This document shows positions 48,833 to 57,959 of a stretch of 64,000 nt of DNA, in pieces. The notes below the pieces were generated by a model. It was not told where the DNA came from. It searched no databases and saw only the letters and a list, made by a program, of their open reading frames with translations. A program made the translations under genes and the position numbers. This DNA comes from Sediminibacterium sp. FEMGT703S (GTDB lineage: Bacteria; Bacteroidota; Bacteroidia; Chitinophagales; Chitinophagaceae): positions 1 to 64,000 of the forward strand of contig PGCO01000003.1 in the NCBI GenBank assembly GCA_002786355.1. Direction: 5' to 3'. How positions within the stretch are numbered: the stretch's first letter is position 1; every line of letters starts with the position of its first letter.

Positions 48833-50269
48833 TTAACGCAGGTAACCCAGAATCTTTAACATACTTTGAGCTGTTTGCTCCTTTGCATACACCCAATCAA
48901 TCATTTTACCCGTCTTATCTAATTCAACAATAACATGCTTTGGTGAAGGGATTAAACAGTGTTTAATTCCACCATAGCCGCTGATTTGATCTTGGTAAGC
49001 ACCTGTATGAAAGAACCCAACATAAAGGGGCTCTTTATTTGACTCTACTTCTTTTTTATCAACTGTAGTAAGTTTAGGCAAGAACACTTCATTAATATGT
49101 TCTTCAGAATCATAATAATCATGGCTATCGCAGGTAATACCACCCAAAACGACTCGCTGATATTCGTTATCCCATTTATTAACAGGGAGCATTAAAAACT
49201 TTTCTCCAATACCCCATGTATCAGGTAAAGTAGTAATAAAGGAAGAATCAATCATGTACCAACACTCTCTATCGTTCTGAATTTTTTCTCCAATCACACT
49301 ATAAATATGAGCCATACTTTCACCTACAGTAAAGCTGCCAAATTCAGTATAAATATTGGGCATTGGAACTTTAGATTTCTTACATGCCTTCTTGATATTT
49401 CCTACAATTTCATTAATCATGAACTGATAATCGTATTCAAAGCCTAATGAATGCTTGATTGGAAATCCTCCGCCAATATTGATTGAATCTAGTTCTGGAC
49501 AAATCTTTTTTAATTGGCAATAAAGATTGATGATTTTATTTAATTCACTCCAATAATAGATATCATCTTTGATTCCTTTATTTAAGAAAATGTGTAACAT
49601 TTTCAATTGAAACTTATGTTCATTGCCTTCAATTTCATCTACGTAAAATTCCAAAATATCTTTCGCTCGGATACCCAAACGAGAAGTGTAAAAAGGAAAA
49701 TTAGGCTCTTCTTCTGCAGCAACTCTAATCCCCACTGAAAAGGGAGTACTAGATCGAACACTTCTTTTATAGGCTTGTAATTCTTCTTTGTTATCAAGAA
49801 TGGGTATTACATTTTTAAACCCTGAATTAATCAATTTAGCAATTCTAGAAGTGTATTGTTTTTGCTTATACCCGTTGCAAATAATAAAAGTTTCTTTATT
49901 AATCTTTCTGCGTTGATATAATCGATTGACTATTTCGATATCATATGCATAAGAAGTTTCTAAATGAATATTGTGCTTCAACGCCTCTTCTACAATAAAT
50001 GAAAAGTGCGAACTCTTGGTACAATAACAATAAAAGTACTCCCCCTCGTACTTATGCTTCTTGAATGCATTGGCAAACATATTTTTTGCCTTATTAATTT
50101 GCATTCCAATCTTTGGCAAATAGGTCAATTTCAATGGAGTACCATGTTTATCTATCAACTTCTTGATATCAACACCATTGAATTCTAAGTATCCTTCGTC
50201 GCTTACATCAAATCCTTCTTGTGGAAAGTGAAAAGTCTGGTTCACCAGAGAAGTGTAGGTATTATTCAT
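48833..50269 (-). CDS. speA: Arginine decarboxylase-like PLP-dependent decarboxylase
   Basis: YCTKSSHFSFIVEEALKHNIHLETSYAYD, INIGGGFPI, GGITCDSHDYYD; alanine-racemase-fold decarboxylase. Confidence 0.8.
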   Translation of the reverse strand: MNNTYTSLVNQTFHFPQEGFDVSDEGYLEFNGVDIKKLIDKHGTPLKLTYLPKIGMQINKAKNMFANAFKKHKYEGEYFYCYCTKSSHFSFIVEEALKHNIHLETSYAYDIEIVNRLYQRRKINKETFIICNGYKQKQYTSRIAKLINSGFKNVIPILDNKEELQAYKRSVRSSTPFSVGIRVAAEEEPNFPFYTSRLGIRAKDILEFYVDEIEGNEHKFQLKMLHIFLNKGIKDDIYYWSELNKIINLYCQLKKICPELDSINIGGGFPIKHSLGFEYDYQFMINEIVGNIKKACKKSKVPMPNIYTEFGSFTVGESMAHIYSVIGEKIQNDRECWYMIDSSFITTLPDTWGIGEKFLMLPVNKWDNEYQRVVLGGITCDSHDYYDSEEHINEVFLPKLTTVDKKEVESNKEPLYVGFFHTGAYQDQISGYGGIKHCLIPSPKHVIVELDKTGKMIDWVYAKEQTAQSMLKILGYLR

Positions 50270-50334
50270 CAGGGAGGTTTCCTTTTTTAAAATTAGGATG
50301 TAAAAATAACCCTTGTTACGGATTATAGAAATAA

Positions 50335-50367
50335 AAAAAGCCAGATGTTTAATTCATCTGGCTTTTT
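50335..50367 (-). terminator. Terminator downstream of rplT
   Basis: AAAAAGCCAGATG-tttaatt-CATCTGGCTTTTT perfect 13-bp stem. Confidence 0.85.
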
Positions 50368-50384
50368 ATGTTTTTTGGATCAAT

Positions 50385-50729
50385 TTATTTTACTGAATTA
50401 ACCAATGCTTTGAAAGAGGCAGGCTCATTCATTGCTAAATCAGCTAAAACCTTACGGTTTAAATCGATTCCTTTTACACTTAGTTTGTTGATGAACTGAC
50501 TGTAAGTCATTCCCTCTTCTCTTACAGCAGCATTAATACGTGCAATCCAAAGCTGGCGGTATTCACGCTTCTTTAATTTGCGACCTACATAACTGTAAGT
50601 AAGACCTTTTTCAACAATATTTTTGGCAACGGTATAAACGTTTTTACGTTTACCATAGTATCCTTTTGCTTGGTCAAGAATTTTCTTTCTCCTTGCTCTT
50701 GATGCAACTGCATTTTTTGAACGTGGCAT
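50385..50729 (-). CDS. rplT: 50S ribosomal protein L20
   Basis: [32 protein letters not shown]. Confidence 0.97.
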   Translation of the reverse strand: MPRSKNAVASRARRKKILDQAKGYYGKRKNVYTVAKNIVEKGLTYSYVGRKLKKREYRQLWIARINAAVREEGMTYSQFINKLSVKGIDLNRKVLADLAMNEPASFKALVNSVK

Positions 50730-50789
50730 AGTAAATGTTTTGAAGTTAGCGGAGCTAACGGTTAATAATCTGTTTTTTTAGCGGGCTAA

Positions 50790-50999
50790 TTAGCCTTTCA
50801 AACGTAATAAACGTAAAACGAAATCCTTATTGGTAGAACCAACAATACCTTTTTGTCTTAAAGCACGTTTACGCTTTTTAGATTTCTTGGTTAGGATGTG
50901 ACGCTTGAACGCTTTTTGGAAACTGATTTCTCCGGTACCGGTCACTTTAAAACGCTTCTTAGCGCTGGAGTTTGTTTTAACTTTTGGCATATAAATAAT
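50790..50999 (-). CDS. rpmI: 50S ribosomal protein L35
   Basis: [21 protein letters not shown]; exact start codon within a few codons of 51002. Confidence 0.93.
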   Translation of the reverse strand: MIYMPKVKTNSSAKKRFKVTGTGEISFQKAFKRHILTKKSKKRKRALRQKGIVGSTNKDFVLRLLRLKG

Positions 51000-51111
51000 C
51001 AATAAAGATTACACCCTGCTGGCGTTCCACCACGGGGTGGAAACTTGTTTTGGCCTTACGGGAAAATTTTGGATTGCAAAAGTAGCAATTATTGCTGAAT
51101 TGTACAAGTAT

Positions 51112-51678
51112 TTACTTCTTTTTACCTGTTTTTGGGGTAAAAATGGCAAACATACGCTTACCTTCTAATTTAGGCATACTTTCTAAAGTACCTACTTCAG
51201 CGAGTCTTTCTGCAAATTTTAATAGTAGTAATTGACCTCTGTCTTGAAACATGATGGCCCTACCTTTAAACTGTACATATGCTTTAACCTTGTTCCCGTC
51301 TTTCAAAAAGCCTTCCGCATGTTTTGCTTTGAAGTTGAAATCGTGGTCGTCGGTACTAGGAGTGAATCGTATTTCTTTAATCTCACTTTGCTTGGAGTTG
51401 GCCTTCATTTCCTTCTCCTTCTTCTTTTTCTCGTACAAGAATTTCTTGTAATCGATTATTTTACAAACAGGAGGATCGGCTGTGGGTGAAATTTCCACTA
51501 GATCTAATTCTTGTTCCTGCGCAATCTTCAGTGCTTCTTGGGTAGAATAGATTCCTACCGTTACATTGTCTCCTACCAGTCTAATCTGGAGGGCGCGGAT
51601 TCTCTCGTTGATACGATGTTCAGGCTCTGGTTGCCTGTTGAACCTGGGATTGAATCTTCCTCTTGGTGCTAATGCCAT
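51112..51678 (-). CDS. infC: Translation initiation factor IF-3
   Basis: INERIRALQIRLVGDN...LDLVEISPTADPPVCKIIDYKKFLYE. Confidence 0.97.
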   Translation of the reverse strand: MALAPRGRFNPRFNRQPEPEHRINERIRALQIRLVGDNVTVGIYSTQEALKIAQEQELDLVEISPTADPPVCKIIDYKKFLYEKKKKEKEMKANSKQSEIKEIRFTPSTDDHDFNFKAKHAEGFLKDGNKVKAYVQFKGRAIMFQDRGQLLLLKFAERLAEVGTLESMPKLEGKRMFAIFTPKTGKKK

Positions 51679-51726
51679 TAAAACTTGTTTGGTTTAAAAT
51701 TTTGATAAAGATATACCATATTCCGA

Positions 51727-53664
51727 CTATTCTGCGGATTTACGTTCAAGGATTTCTTCTTTAATACTTTCTACAAAAGAATTTAACGAAACAGTACCCA
51801 AATCTCCCTTCCCTTGTCTTCTAACGGATAGCTGGCCTTCATTCATTTCTTTTTCTCCAATTACAAGCATGTAAGGCACTTTCATCAATTCAGTATCACG
51901 GATTTTCTTTCCAATTTTTTCACTTCTATCGTCCACTTCTACCCTAACGCCAGCTTTCTTTAAAGTCGTAAATACTTGCTGAGCATAATCCATAAACTTA
52001 TCGCTTATTGGCAGAATCTTAACTTGAAGAGGTGCCAACCAAACTGGGAACTTCCCTGCATAGTGCTCTAATAAAAATCCGATAAATCGCTCATGTGTGC
52101 CTAATGGGGCGCGGTGAATGATTAATGGAATTTCTGATTCATTATGCGGATTGGTATACTCTAACTTGAATTTTCTACCAGAATTAAAATCTACTTGATT
52201 GGTTGCTAACGTGAATTCTCTTCCAATAGCACTCCATATTTGAACGTCAATTTTAGGTCCATAAAATGCAGCTTCATCTTGCACTTCAACAAATGGGGTA
52301 TTGGTTTCAATCAACACTTTACGTACCATGTCTTCTGTCTCTTTCCAAAGCTCCGGTTCATTGACGTATTTCTGACCTAATTTGGCTGGATCATGCAAAC
52401 TCAAACGCATAACGTACTTGTCTATGCCAAAAATGCCAAAGTATTTTAAGTACATTTCATTCACAGACTTGAATTCTTGCGCAAACTGTTCTTTATTACA
52501 GTAAATATGTGCATCATTCATATGCAAACACCTAACGCGCATCAAACCAAACAATTCCCCACTTTGCTCATATCTATAGCAAGTTCCATACTCAGCAATT
52601 CTATAAGGTAAGTCTTTATAACTTTTCGGCTCTGCTCCAAAAATTTTATGGTGATGTGGGCAGTTCATTGCTTTTAAATAGTACTTGGTTCCATCTAATT
52701 CCATTGGAGGGAACATGCTATCAGCATAATAGGGCAAATGTCCACTAGTTAAATACATGCTTTCTTTAGCAATATGTGGCGTTACCACACGCTTATACCC
52801 TGCAGCTTCTTCTGTTTCTTTAGCCAATCTTTCCAACTCCTCAATGATGACAGTTCCATTTGGCATCCATAAAGGAAGGCCCGGGCCAACATCATCATCC
52901 ATTGTGAAAATACTTAACTCTTTTCCTAATTTACGATGGTCTCTTTTCTTGGCTTCTTCAAGCATAAGGATGTACTCGTCCATTTCCTTTTGTGTTGGAA
53001 ATGTTACACCGTAAATCCTGGTGAGCATTTTGTTTTTTTCATTACCCTTCCAATATGCTCCTGCTATGCTGGTTAGTTTAATTGACTTAATTAGTCCTGT
53101 ATGAGGAATATGCGGGCCTCTACATAAATCGGTGAATTGCCCCTGAGTATAAAAGCTGATTTCACCATCCGTTAAGTTGGCTAGTAAATCTAATTTGTAT
53201 TCATCCCCCTTTTCAGTAAAATAAGCAATGGCTTCAGCCTTTGCTTTTTGTTCTCTAATGAATTGACTATTTTTCTTAGCTAATTCATTCATTTTTTTCT
53301 CAATCGCTAATAGGTCTTCTTCCGAAATCTTTTTATCGGCCAAATCCATATCATAATAGAACCCTTTGTCTAAAGCTGGTCCTACCCAAAATTTCACTCC
53401 TGGAAAAATTGATTCTACGGCTTCTGCCATTAAGTGTGCTGATGAATGCCAAAAAGTATTTTTACCTGCGTCATCGTCCCAAGTTAGAAACTTTACTGAA
53501 GCGTCTTCCGTAATGGGAAGGTTGGCGTCTACCACTTTATCGTTAACACTTGCCACTAATACTTTTCTGGCCAACCCTTCACTAATGGATTTTGCAATAT
53601 CCAGAGCAGAAATCCCTTGCTCGTATTGGCGTGTTGCTCCATCCGGAAAACGAATATTAATCAT
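51727..53664 (-). CDS. thrS: Threonyl-tRNA synthetase
   Basis: TGS domain, HSSAHLMAEAVE, MNCPHHHKIF, RYEQSGELFGLMRVR. Confidence 0.97.
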   Translation of the reverse strand: MINIRFPDGATRQYEQGISALDIAKSISEGLARKVLVASVNDKVVDANLPITEDASVKFLTWDDDAGKNTFWHSSAHLMAEAVESIFPGVKFWVGPALDKGFYYDMDLADKKISEEDLLAIEKKMNELAKKNSQFIREQKAKAEAIAYFTEKGDEYKLDLLANLTDGEISFYTQGQFTDLCRGPHIPHTGLIKSIKLTSIAGAYWKGNEKNKMLTRIYGVTFPTQKEMDEYILMLEEAKKRDHRKLGKELSIFTMDDDVGPGLPLWMPNGTVIIEELERLAKETEEAAGYKRVVTPHIAKESMYLTSGHLPYYADSMFPPMELDGTKYYLKAMNCPHHHKIFGAEPKSYKDLPYRIAEYGTCYRYEQSGELFGLMRVRCLHMNDAHIYCNKEQFAQEFKSVNEMYLKYFGIFGIDKYVMRLSLHDPAKLGQKYVNEPELWKETEDMVRKVLIETNTPFVEVQDEAAFYGPKIDVQIWSAIGREFTLATNQVDFNSGRKFKLEYTNPHNESEIPLIIHRAPLGTHERFIGFLLEHYAGKFPVWLAPLQVKILPISDKFMDYAQQVFTTLKKAGVRVEVDDRSEKIGKKIRDTELMKVPYMLVIGEKEMNEGQLSVRRQGKGDLGTVSLNSFVESIKEEILERKSAE

Positions 53665-53770
53665 AAATTATCCAATTCTTTAAATTCTTGTAGCAAAGGT
53701 AGCAAATAGGCAGTCGTATTGAACAAAACCTTAACTGTTTTTTATCACGCATAGCATGTAATATTGCATT

Positions 53771-54904
53771 ATGAAGCTTGTTTTAGCGCTAACTGCTTTT
53801 CTTTTCTTCACGGTGAACTCATCTGCTCAAAAAATAACGGGCATTTGGAGGGGCTATTTTAGTTCCTCTAATGGTTTATACAGAGAAGGAATTCAAGAAG
53901 AAATGTACAAATACGAAATCCAAATTGACCAACAACCCAATAATGGAATCAAAGGGGTTACTTATTCTTATAAGAGTACTGTTTTTTATGGCAAAGCAAC
54001 ATTTCAGGGGATTTACAATATAAATTCTAAAACAATCATTCTAAAAGAAACAAGTTTGATTGACCTTAAAATTGGAGATAAAAGTGAGCCCTGTTTAATG
54101 ACATGCTATTTGGATTATTCAAAAATGGGAAAGTTAGAAGTTTTACAAGGCACTTTCATTTCAATCAATGCTAAAGACAAAGGAGATTGCGGCAGTGGTA
54201 AAGTTTACCTAGAGAGGGTTCCTGATTCGGACTTTGAAAAAGAGTCTTTTTTAGCAAAAAAAGCAATCCCTAAATCAACTAGCCCAACAACTAAATTAAT
54301 TTCTCCCAAAACTAATTTGCCAAAACAAAATCCATCAACTAACAATAGTCTACCCATTCCCAATAAAAAAACAGTTGTACCTAATTCGGCTGAAAAAAAG
54401 CCGATGCCCGTTCAACCAAAGAAAATAGAGCTTTCACCCAAATCGGATCAACTTCTTAAAGCAGAGGAAGTAATAGAACAACCATATACAAAAAAAGAAC
54501 ATGTTGAAACCCAAGCTAGAGAGAAAAAAGCTATTGCGGTTCCAAAAGTTTTAGTTGATAGGGAGAATAAATTAGTTAAAACCATTGTAGTTGACGAAGA
54601 AAATATACAGGTTGATTTATTTGATAATGGTACAATTGATAATGATACCATTAGTGTATACCACAACAACAAACAAGTTATTAAACACGGCAGATTAGCG
54701 TTTAATCCAATTTCTATAAAAATTAAATGCACCCCAGAAGAACGTTTACATGAATTGGTTGTAGTTGCAGAAAACCTTGGCGAAATCCCTCCCAACACTG
54801 CTTTGATGGTCATTACAGTTGGCAAAAAAAGGTATGAAGTATTTTTGACTTCTACAGAAAACAGAAATGCAAAAGTTGTGATAGAATATATTCCAAAACA
54901 TTAA
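53771..54904 (+). CDS. Secreted two-domain protein of unknown function with low-complexity linker
   Basis: Signal peptide (FLFFTVNSSAQK); N-domain ~150 aa; S/T/P/K-rich linker; C-domain with VDLFDNGTIDNDTISVYHNNKQV. Confidence 0.65.
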   Translation: MKLVLALTAFLFFTVNSSAQKITGIWRGYFSSSNGLYREGIQEEMYKYEIQIDQQPNNGIKGVTYSYKSTVFYGKATFQGIYNINSKTIILKETSLIDLKIGDKSEPCLMTCYLDYSKMGKLEVLQGTFISINAKDKGDCGSGKVYLERVPDSDFEKESFLAKKAIPKSTSPTTKLISPKTNLPKQNPSTNNSLPIPNKKTVVPNSAEKKPMPVQPKKIELSPKSDQLLKAEEVIEQPYTKKEHVETQAREKKAIAVPKVLVDRENKLVKTIVVDEENIQVDLFDNGTIDNDTISVYHNNKQVIKHGRLAFNPISIKIKCTPEERLHELVVVAENLGEIPPNTALMVITVGKKRYEVFLTSTENRNAKVVIEYIPKH

Positions 54905-57258
54905 AGTTTTAAATTCCAAGTTACTGATGGTAACACAGGAAATAAAGAAACCTGTTTTGCTCCTACGTTTAATGTGCCATTGGCTGCTGAACCTTCTTGA
55001 TCAAAATACAAGAAATATGGATTTGCTCTACTGTAAGCATTGTATAAACTAAATACCCAATTGGTAGTATACTTTCTTTCTTTCTTTGGCTTTGGAGTAT
55101 AGGTTGCCGCAAAATCCATCCGATGGTAAGCGCTCATTCTGTATGAATTGATACTACTAAATTGTTGCGATAAAACACCTCCAATAAAGTAAAATCGTTC
55201 AGGAACAGATATTGCATTACCTGTACCATAAACAAATACACCAGATATTTTCCATTTATCATTAATGGTATAGTTTGCAACTACAGACAAATCATGTCTT
55301 CTATCGTATCTACTCGGGAATTTTTCACCTTGATTTAAATCAGGAAATCTTCTCCATGTCCAACCCAATGTATACCCAATCCAACCTGTTAATCTTCCTT
55401 TTACTTTGTTGATGAATAATTCAGCCCCATAGCTCCAACCACGACCAAATACAAATTCTTCTTCAGGATCTTTTAATGATGGAGTATACCCTTCACGGTA
55501 TTCAATTTGATTCTCCATGGTCTTATAGTATACTTCCAAAGATGTTTCAAACATGCCGTTGTTGAAATTTTTGAAATACCCAGCTGCATACTGCCAACTT
55601 AGTTGAGGCCTAACCCTTAAAGTACTTGGAACCCATAAATCAGTAGGCAACGAAGATCCTGCATTGGTAACTAAATGAATATATTGAAGGTTTCGTGTAA
55701 TGCCTGCTTTAATGGAACTAGTTTCATCTAGCGTGTACCTTAAAGTAGCTCGCGGCTCTAATCCCCCATATTGCTGTACTAACTGACCTGAACCATAAAC
55801 AGTACTATCTAATTTATTACCATTATTGTCTCTTACATAATTAGTGTATCGTCCTGTTTGTTGAAATAAGCTATACCTAAGTCCTACATTTAACTTGAGT
55901 TTGCTATTGATTTCCCAATCATCTTGTAAATAAATAGCCCATTCTCTTGCAAATTTTTTACTTGCATTATTGGGCGTAAAGACAACGCTGTCTTGATTTC
56001 CACTTACAATATTGGGCAAAAAAGTATGGTGGGTAAATTGAACGCCAAATTTTAATTTATGTTCTGGACTTGCATAATAGTCAAAGTCTGTTTTTGCTGT
56101 TAAATCTCTTATACCAGAAGACAAATTAATATTGAAATCATTTTGAGAACCGTTTAAATTAAAATGATAGTCGTTGTATACCAACGTAGTATTAGAGAAT
56201 AATTTTTTATTGAAAATATGATTCCACCTTACAGTTGATGTTGCATTTCCCCAATCAATTAAGGTTTTAAAAGATCTAGCTGCATTATTAAAATTGAATT
56301 TGTCTCTACCAAAATATCCACTAATATATAAATGGTCTTTATCTGAAAGTTGAAAATTCATCTTTGCATTCAAGTCATAAAAATAATACCCCGAACCATA
56401 GAAGTCACTGGTTTTACTAATTAGCGGTTTAGTAATGGCGTCTATATAAGTTCTTCTTGCTGAAACAATAAAGGATGACTTCTTTTGCTTGATTGGTCCT
56501 TGTATAGAGAATCGGGAGGCAATCAATCCAATACCAGCATCAATTTGAGTTTTATTGGTATTGCCCTCTTTCATGGCGATATCCACAACAGAAGATAAAC
56601 GCCCCCCATATTGTGCTGGCATTCCACCCTTAATTAAACTTACATTTTTTATTGCGTCTGCATTAAATACAGAAAAGAATCCAAACAAATGTCCGGTGTT
56701 GTATACAACTGCATCATCTAATAAAATCAAGTTTTGATCGGGTCCTCCTCCCCTAACATAAAAACCTGCATTGCCTTCGCCCGCATTTCTTACACCTGGC
56801 ATTAATTGCAAGGTTTTTAAAATGTCAACTTCCCCAAAAAATGCAGGTAATGCTTTTGCTGTGTTCACCGACAAATCCATCTTGCCCATTTGGGCTGTTT
56901 TTACATTGTTGTCTCTTCTTCTTGCGCTAACTGTAACGTCTTGCAATATGATTGCCGAATTGGGAAGCAACTGAATATCTTGCTGTAAATTATTCGAAAG
57001 TGTGAAGTTTATTTCTTTTGTTTGGTACCCAATAAAACTTGCATTTAATTGGTATTTCCCCTTGGGTAAAGTAATGGAGAAGAATCCGTAACTATTTGTT
57101 ACAACTGTTTTGCCAAGATTTCGAACAACAATATTTGCACCAATTAAGGTTTCGCCAGAAAGAGAATCTTTTATATACCCATTTACCGTAAACTTTTCCT
57201 GCCCAGAAACGCACAAAAATCCTTGCAATAAGAAAAATAAAAAGATTAGTCTTTTCAT
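54901..57258 (-). CDS. TonB-dependent receptor with carboxypeptidase-like regulatory domain
   Basis: Signal peptide, FTVNGYIKDSLSGETLIGANIVVRNLGK, plug FYVRGGGPDQNLILLDDAVVYN, C-terminal barrel. Confidence 0.93.
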   Translation of the reverse strand: MKRLIFLFFLLQGFLCVSGQEKFTVNGYIKDSLSGETLIGANIVVRNLGKTVVTNSYGFFSITLPKGKYQLNASFIGYQTKEINFTLSNNLQQDIQLLPNSAIILQDVTVSARRRDNNVKTAQMGKMDLSVNTAKALPAFFGEVDILKTLQLMPGVRNAGEGNAGFYVRGGGPDQNLILLDDAVVYNTGHLFGFFSVFNADAIKNVSLIKGGMPAQYGGRLSSVVDIAMKEGNTNKTQIDAGIGLIASRFSIQGPIKQKKSSFIVSARRTYIDAITKPLISKTSDFYGSGYYFYDLNAKMNFQLSDKDHLYISGYFGRDKFNFNNAARSFKTLIDWGNATSTVRWNHIFNKKLFSNTTLVYNDYHFNLNGSQNDFNINLSSGIRDLTAKTDFDYYASPEHKLKFGVQFTHHTFLPNIVSGNQDSVVFTPNNASKKFAREWAIYLQDDWEINSKLKLNVGLRYSLFQQTGRYTNYVRDNNGNKLDSTVYGSGQLVQQYGGLEPRATLRYTLDETSSIKAGITRNLQYIHLVTNAGSSLPTDLWVPSTLRVRPQLSWQYAAGYFKNFNNGMFETSLEVYYKTMENQIEYREGYTPSLKDPEEEFVFGRGWSYGAELFINKVKGRLTGWIGYTLGWTWRRFPDLNQGEKFPSRYDRRHDLSVVANYTINDKWKISGVFVYGTGNAISVPERFYFIGGVLSQQFSSINSYRMSAYHRMDFAATYTPKPKKERKYTTNWVFSLYNAYSRANPYFLYFDQEGSAANGTLNVGAKQVSLFPVLPSVTWNLKL

Positions 57259-57300
57259 GAAATAATTAACATAAAGATGGGAGAAAAGTTCGTGGAAAGA

Positions 57301-57876
57301 TTATTTAACAGCGTTATTCAAAGTATCTTTTACTTCCCCGCATTCAAGCATTGTTTTGGGTAGGTATGGATTTTTTATATCAGCAGAATTGCTTAACCAG
57401 GTAGCACCATTGTCGTTCATTGCCATAGGGCAAAACTGACTGTAAATGATTTCATTATCGTATTGAACAGTTTGAATTAATACCAATAATTGTTCTCCTA
57501 TCATTTGAAAGGCTTTGCGCTTTTCTTCAATATCGGTTTCCCCTTTTAATCCTATTAATTCTGCTTTAATGGATTCGATAAGTATCTGGGCAGCTTTTTG
57601 TGTACTATCCGATTTTAATTCTTTTATCAAAATCTGATTGATCTGCTTAGCTAGACTGTCCGCAGTGGCATTTATAGCAACCATTTCTTCTTTTATAAAT
57701 GCATCTTTTAAATCATAATAGCTGTGAAGGAATTGTTTGAACTGGCTATTAAATTGATCAGAATTGATACTTACGCCATTCACGTTTTGCAAATTAGCCT
57801 GTATTTCCTCTTTAGGGGGATTAGTGCCACAAGCTACCAATAGACCAATTAAAGAAACTAAGAAGATGTTTTTCAT
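57301..57876 (-). CDS. DUF3347-like lipoprotein
   Basis: Lipobox LLVAC; LHSYYDLKDAFIKEEMVAINATADSLAKQI; CPMAMNDNGATWLSNSADIKNPYLPKTMLECGEV. Confidence 0.85.
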   Translation of the reverse strand: MKNIFLVSLIGLLVACGTNPPKEEIQANLQNVNGVSINSDQFNSQFKQFLHSYYDLKDAFIKEEMVAINATADSLAKQINQILIKELKSDSTQKAAQILIESIKAELIGLKGETDIEEKRKAFQMIGEQLLVLIQTVQYDNEIIYSQFCPMAMNDNGATWLSNSADIKNPYLPKTMLECGEVKDTLNNAVK

Positions 57877-57959
57877 TGAAACTAAATTTAAAACAAAATT
57901 AAAGCAATTTCATTTGGGAGCCCATTCCAATTACCTTTGCAGCCAAAATAGATAATTTA

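Noticed and set aside
53694-53727. TACCTTTG/TTTG promoter upstream of thrS
   Set aside because: -7 box perfect but 22-nt spacer is longer than expected; plausible but not listed as a feature
54448-54825. 125-aa minus-strand ORF opposite the secreted hypothetical protein
   Set aside because: Low-complexity antisense translation (Ser/Thr/Leu-rich); plus-strand ORF has a signal peptide and domain structure
57913-57939. TTTG...TACCTTTG as a full promoter for the ABC-F gene
   Set aside because: -7 box is perfect but the spacer is only 15 nt, shorter than expected for the Bacteroidota consensus
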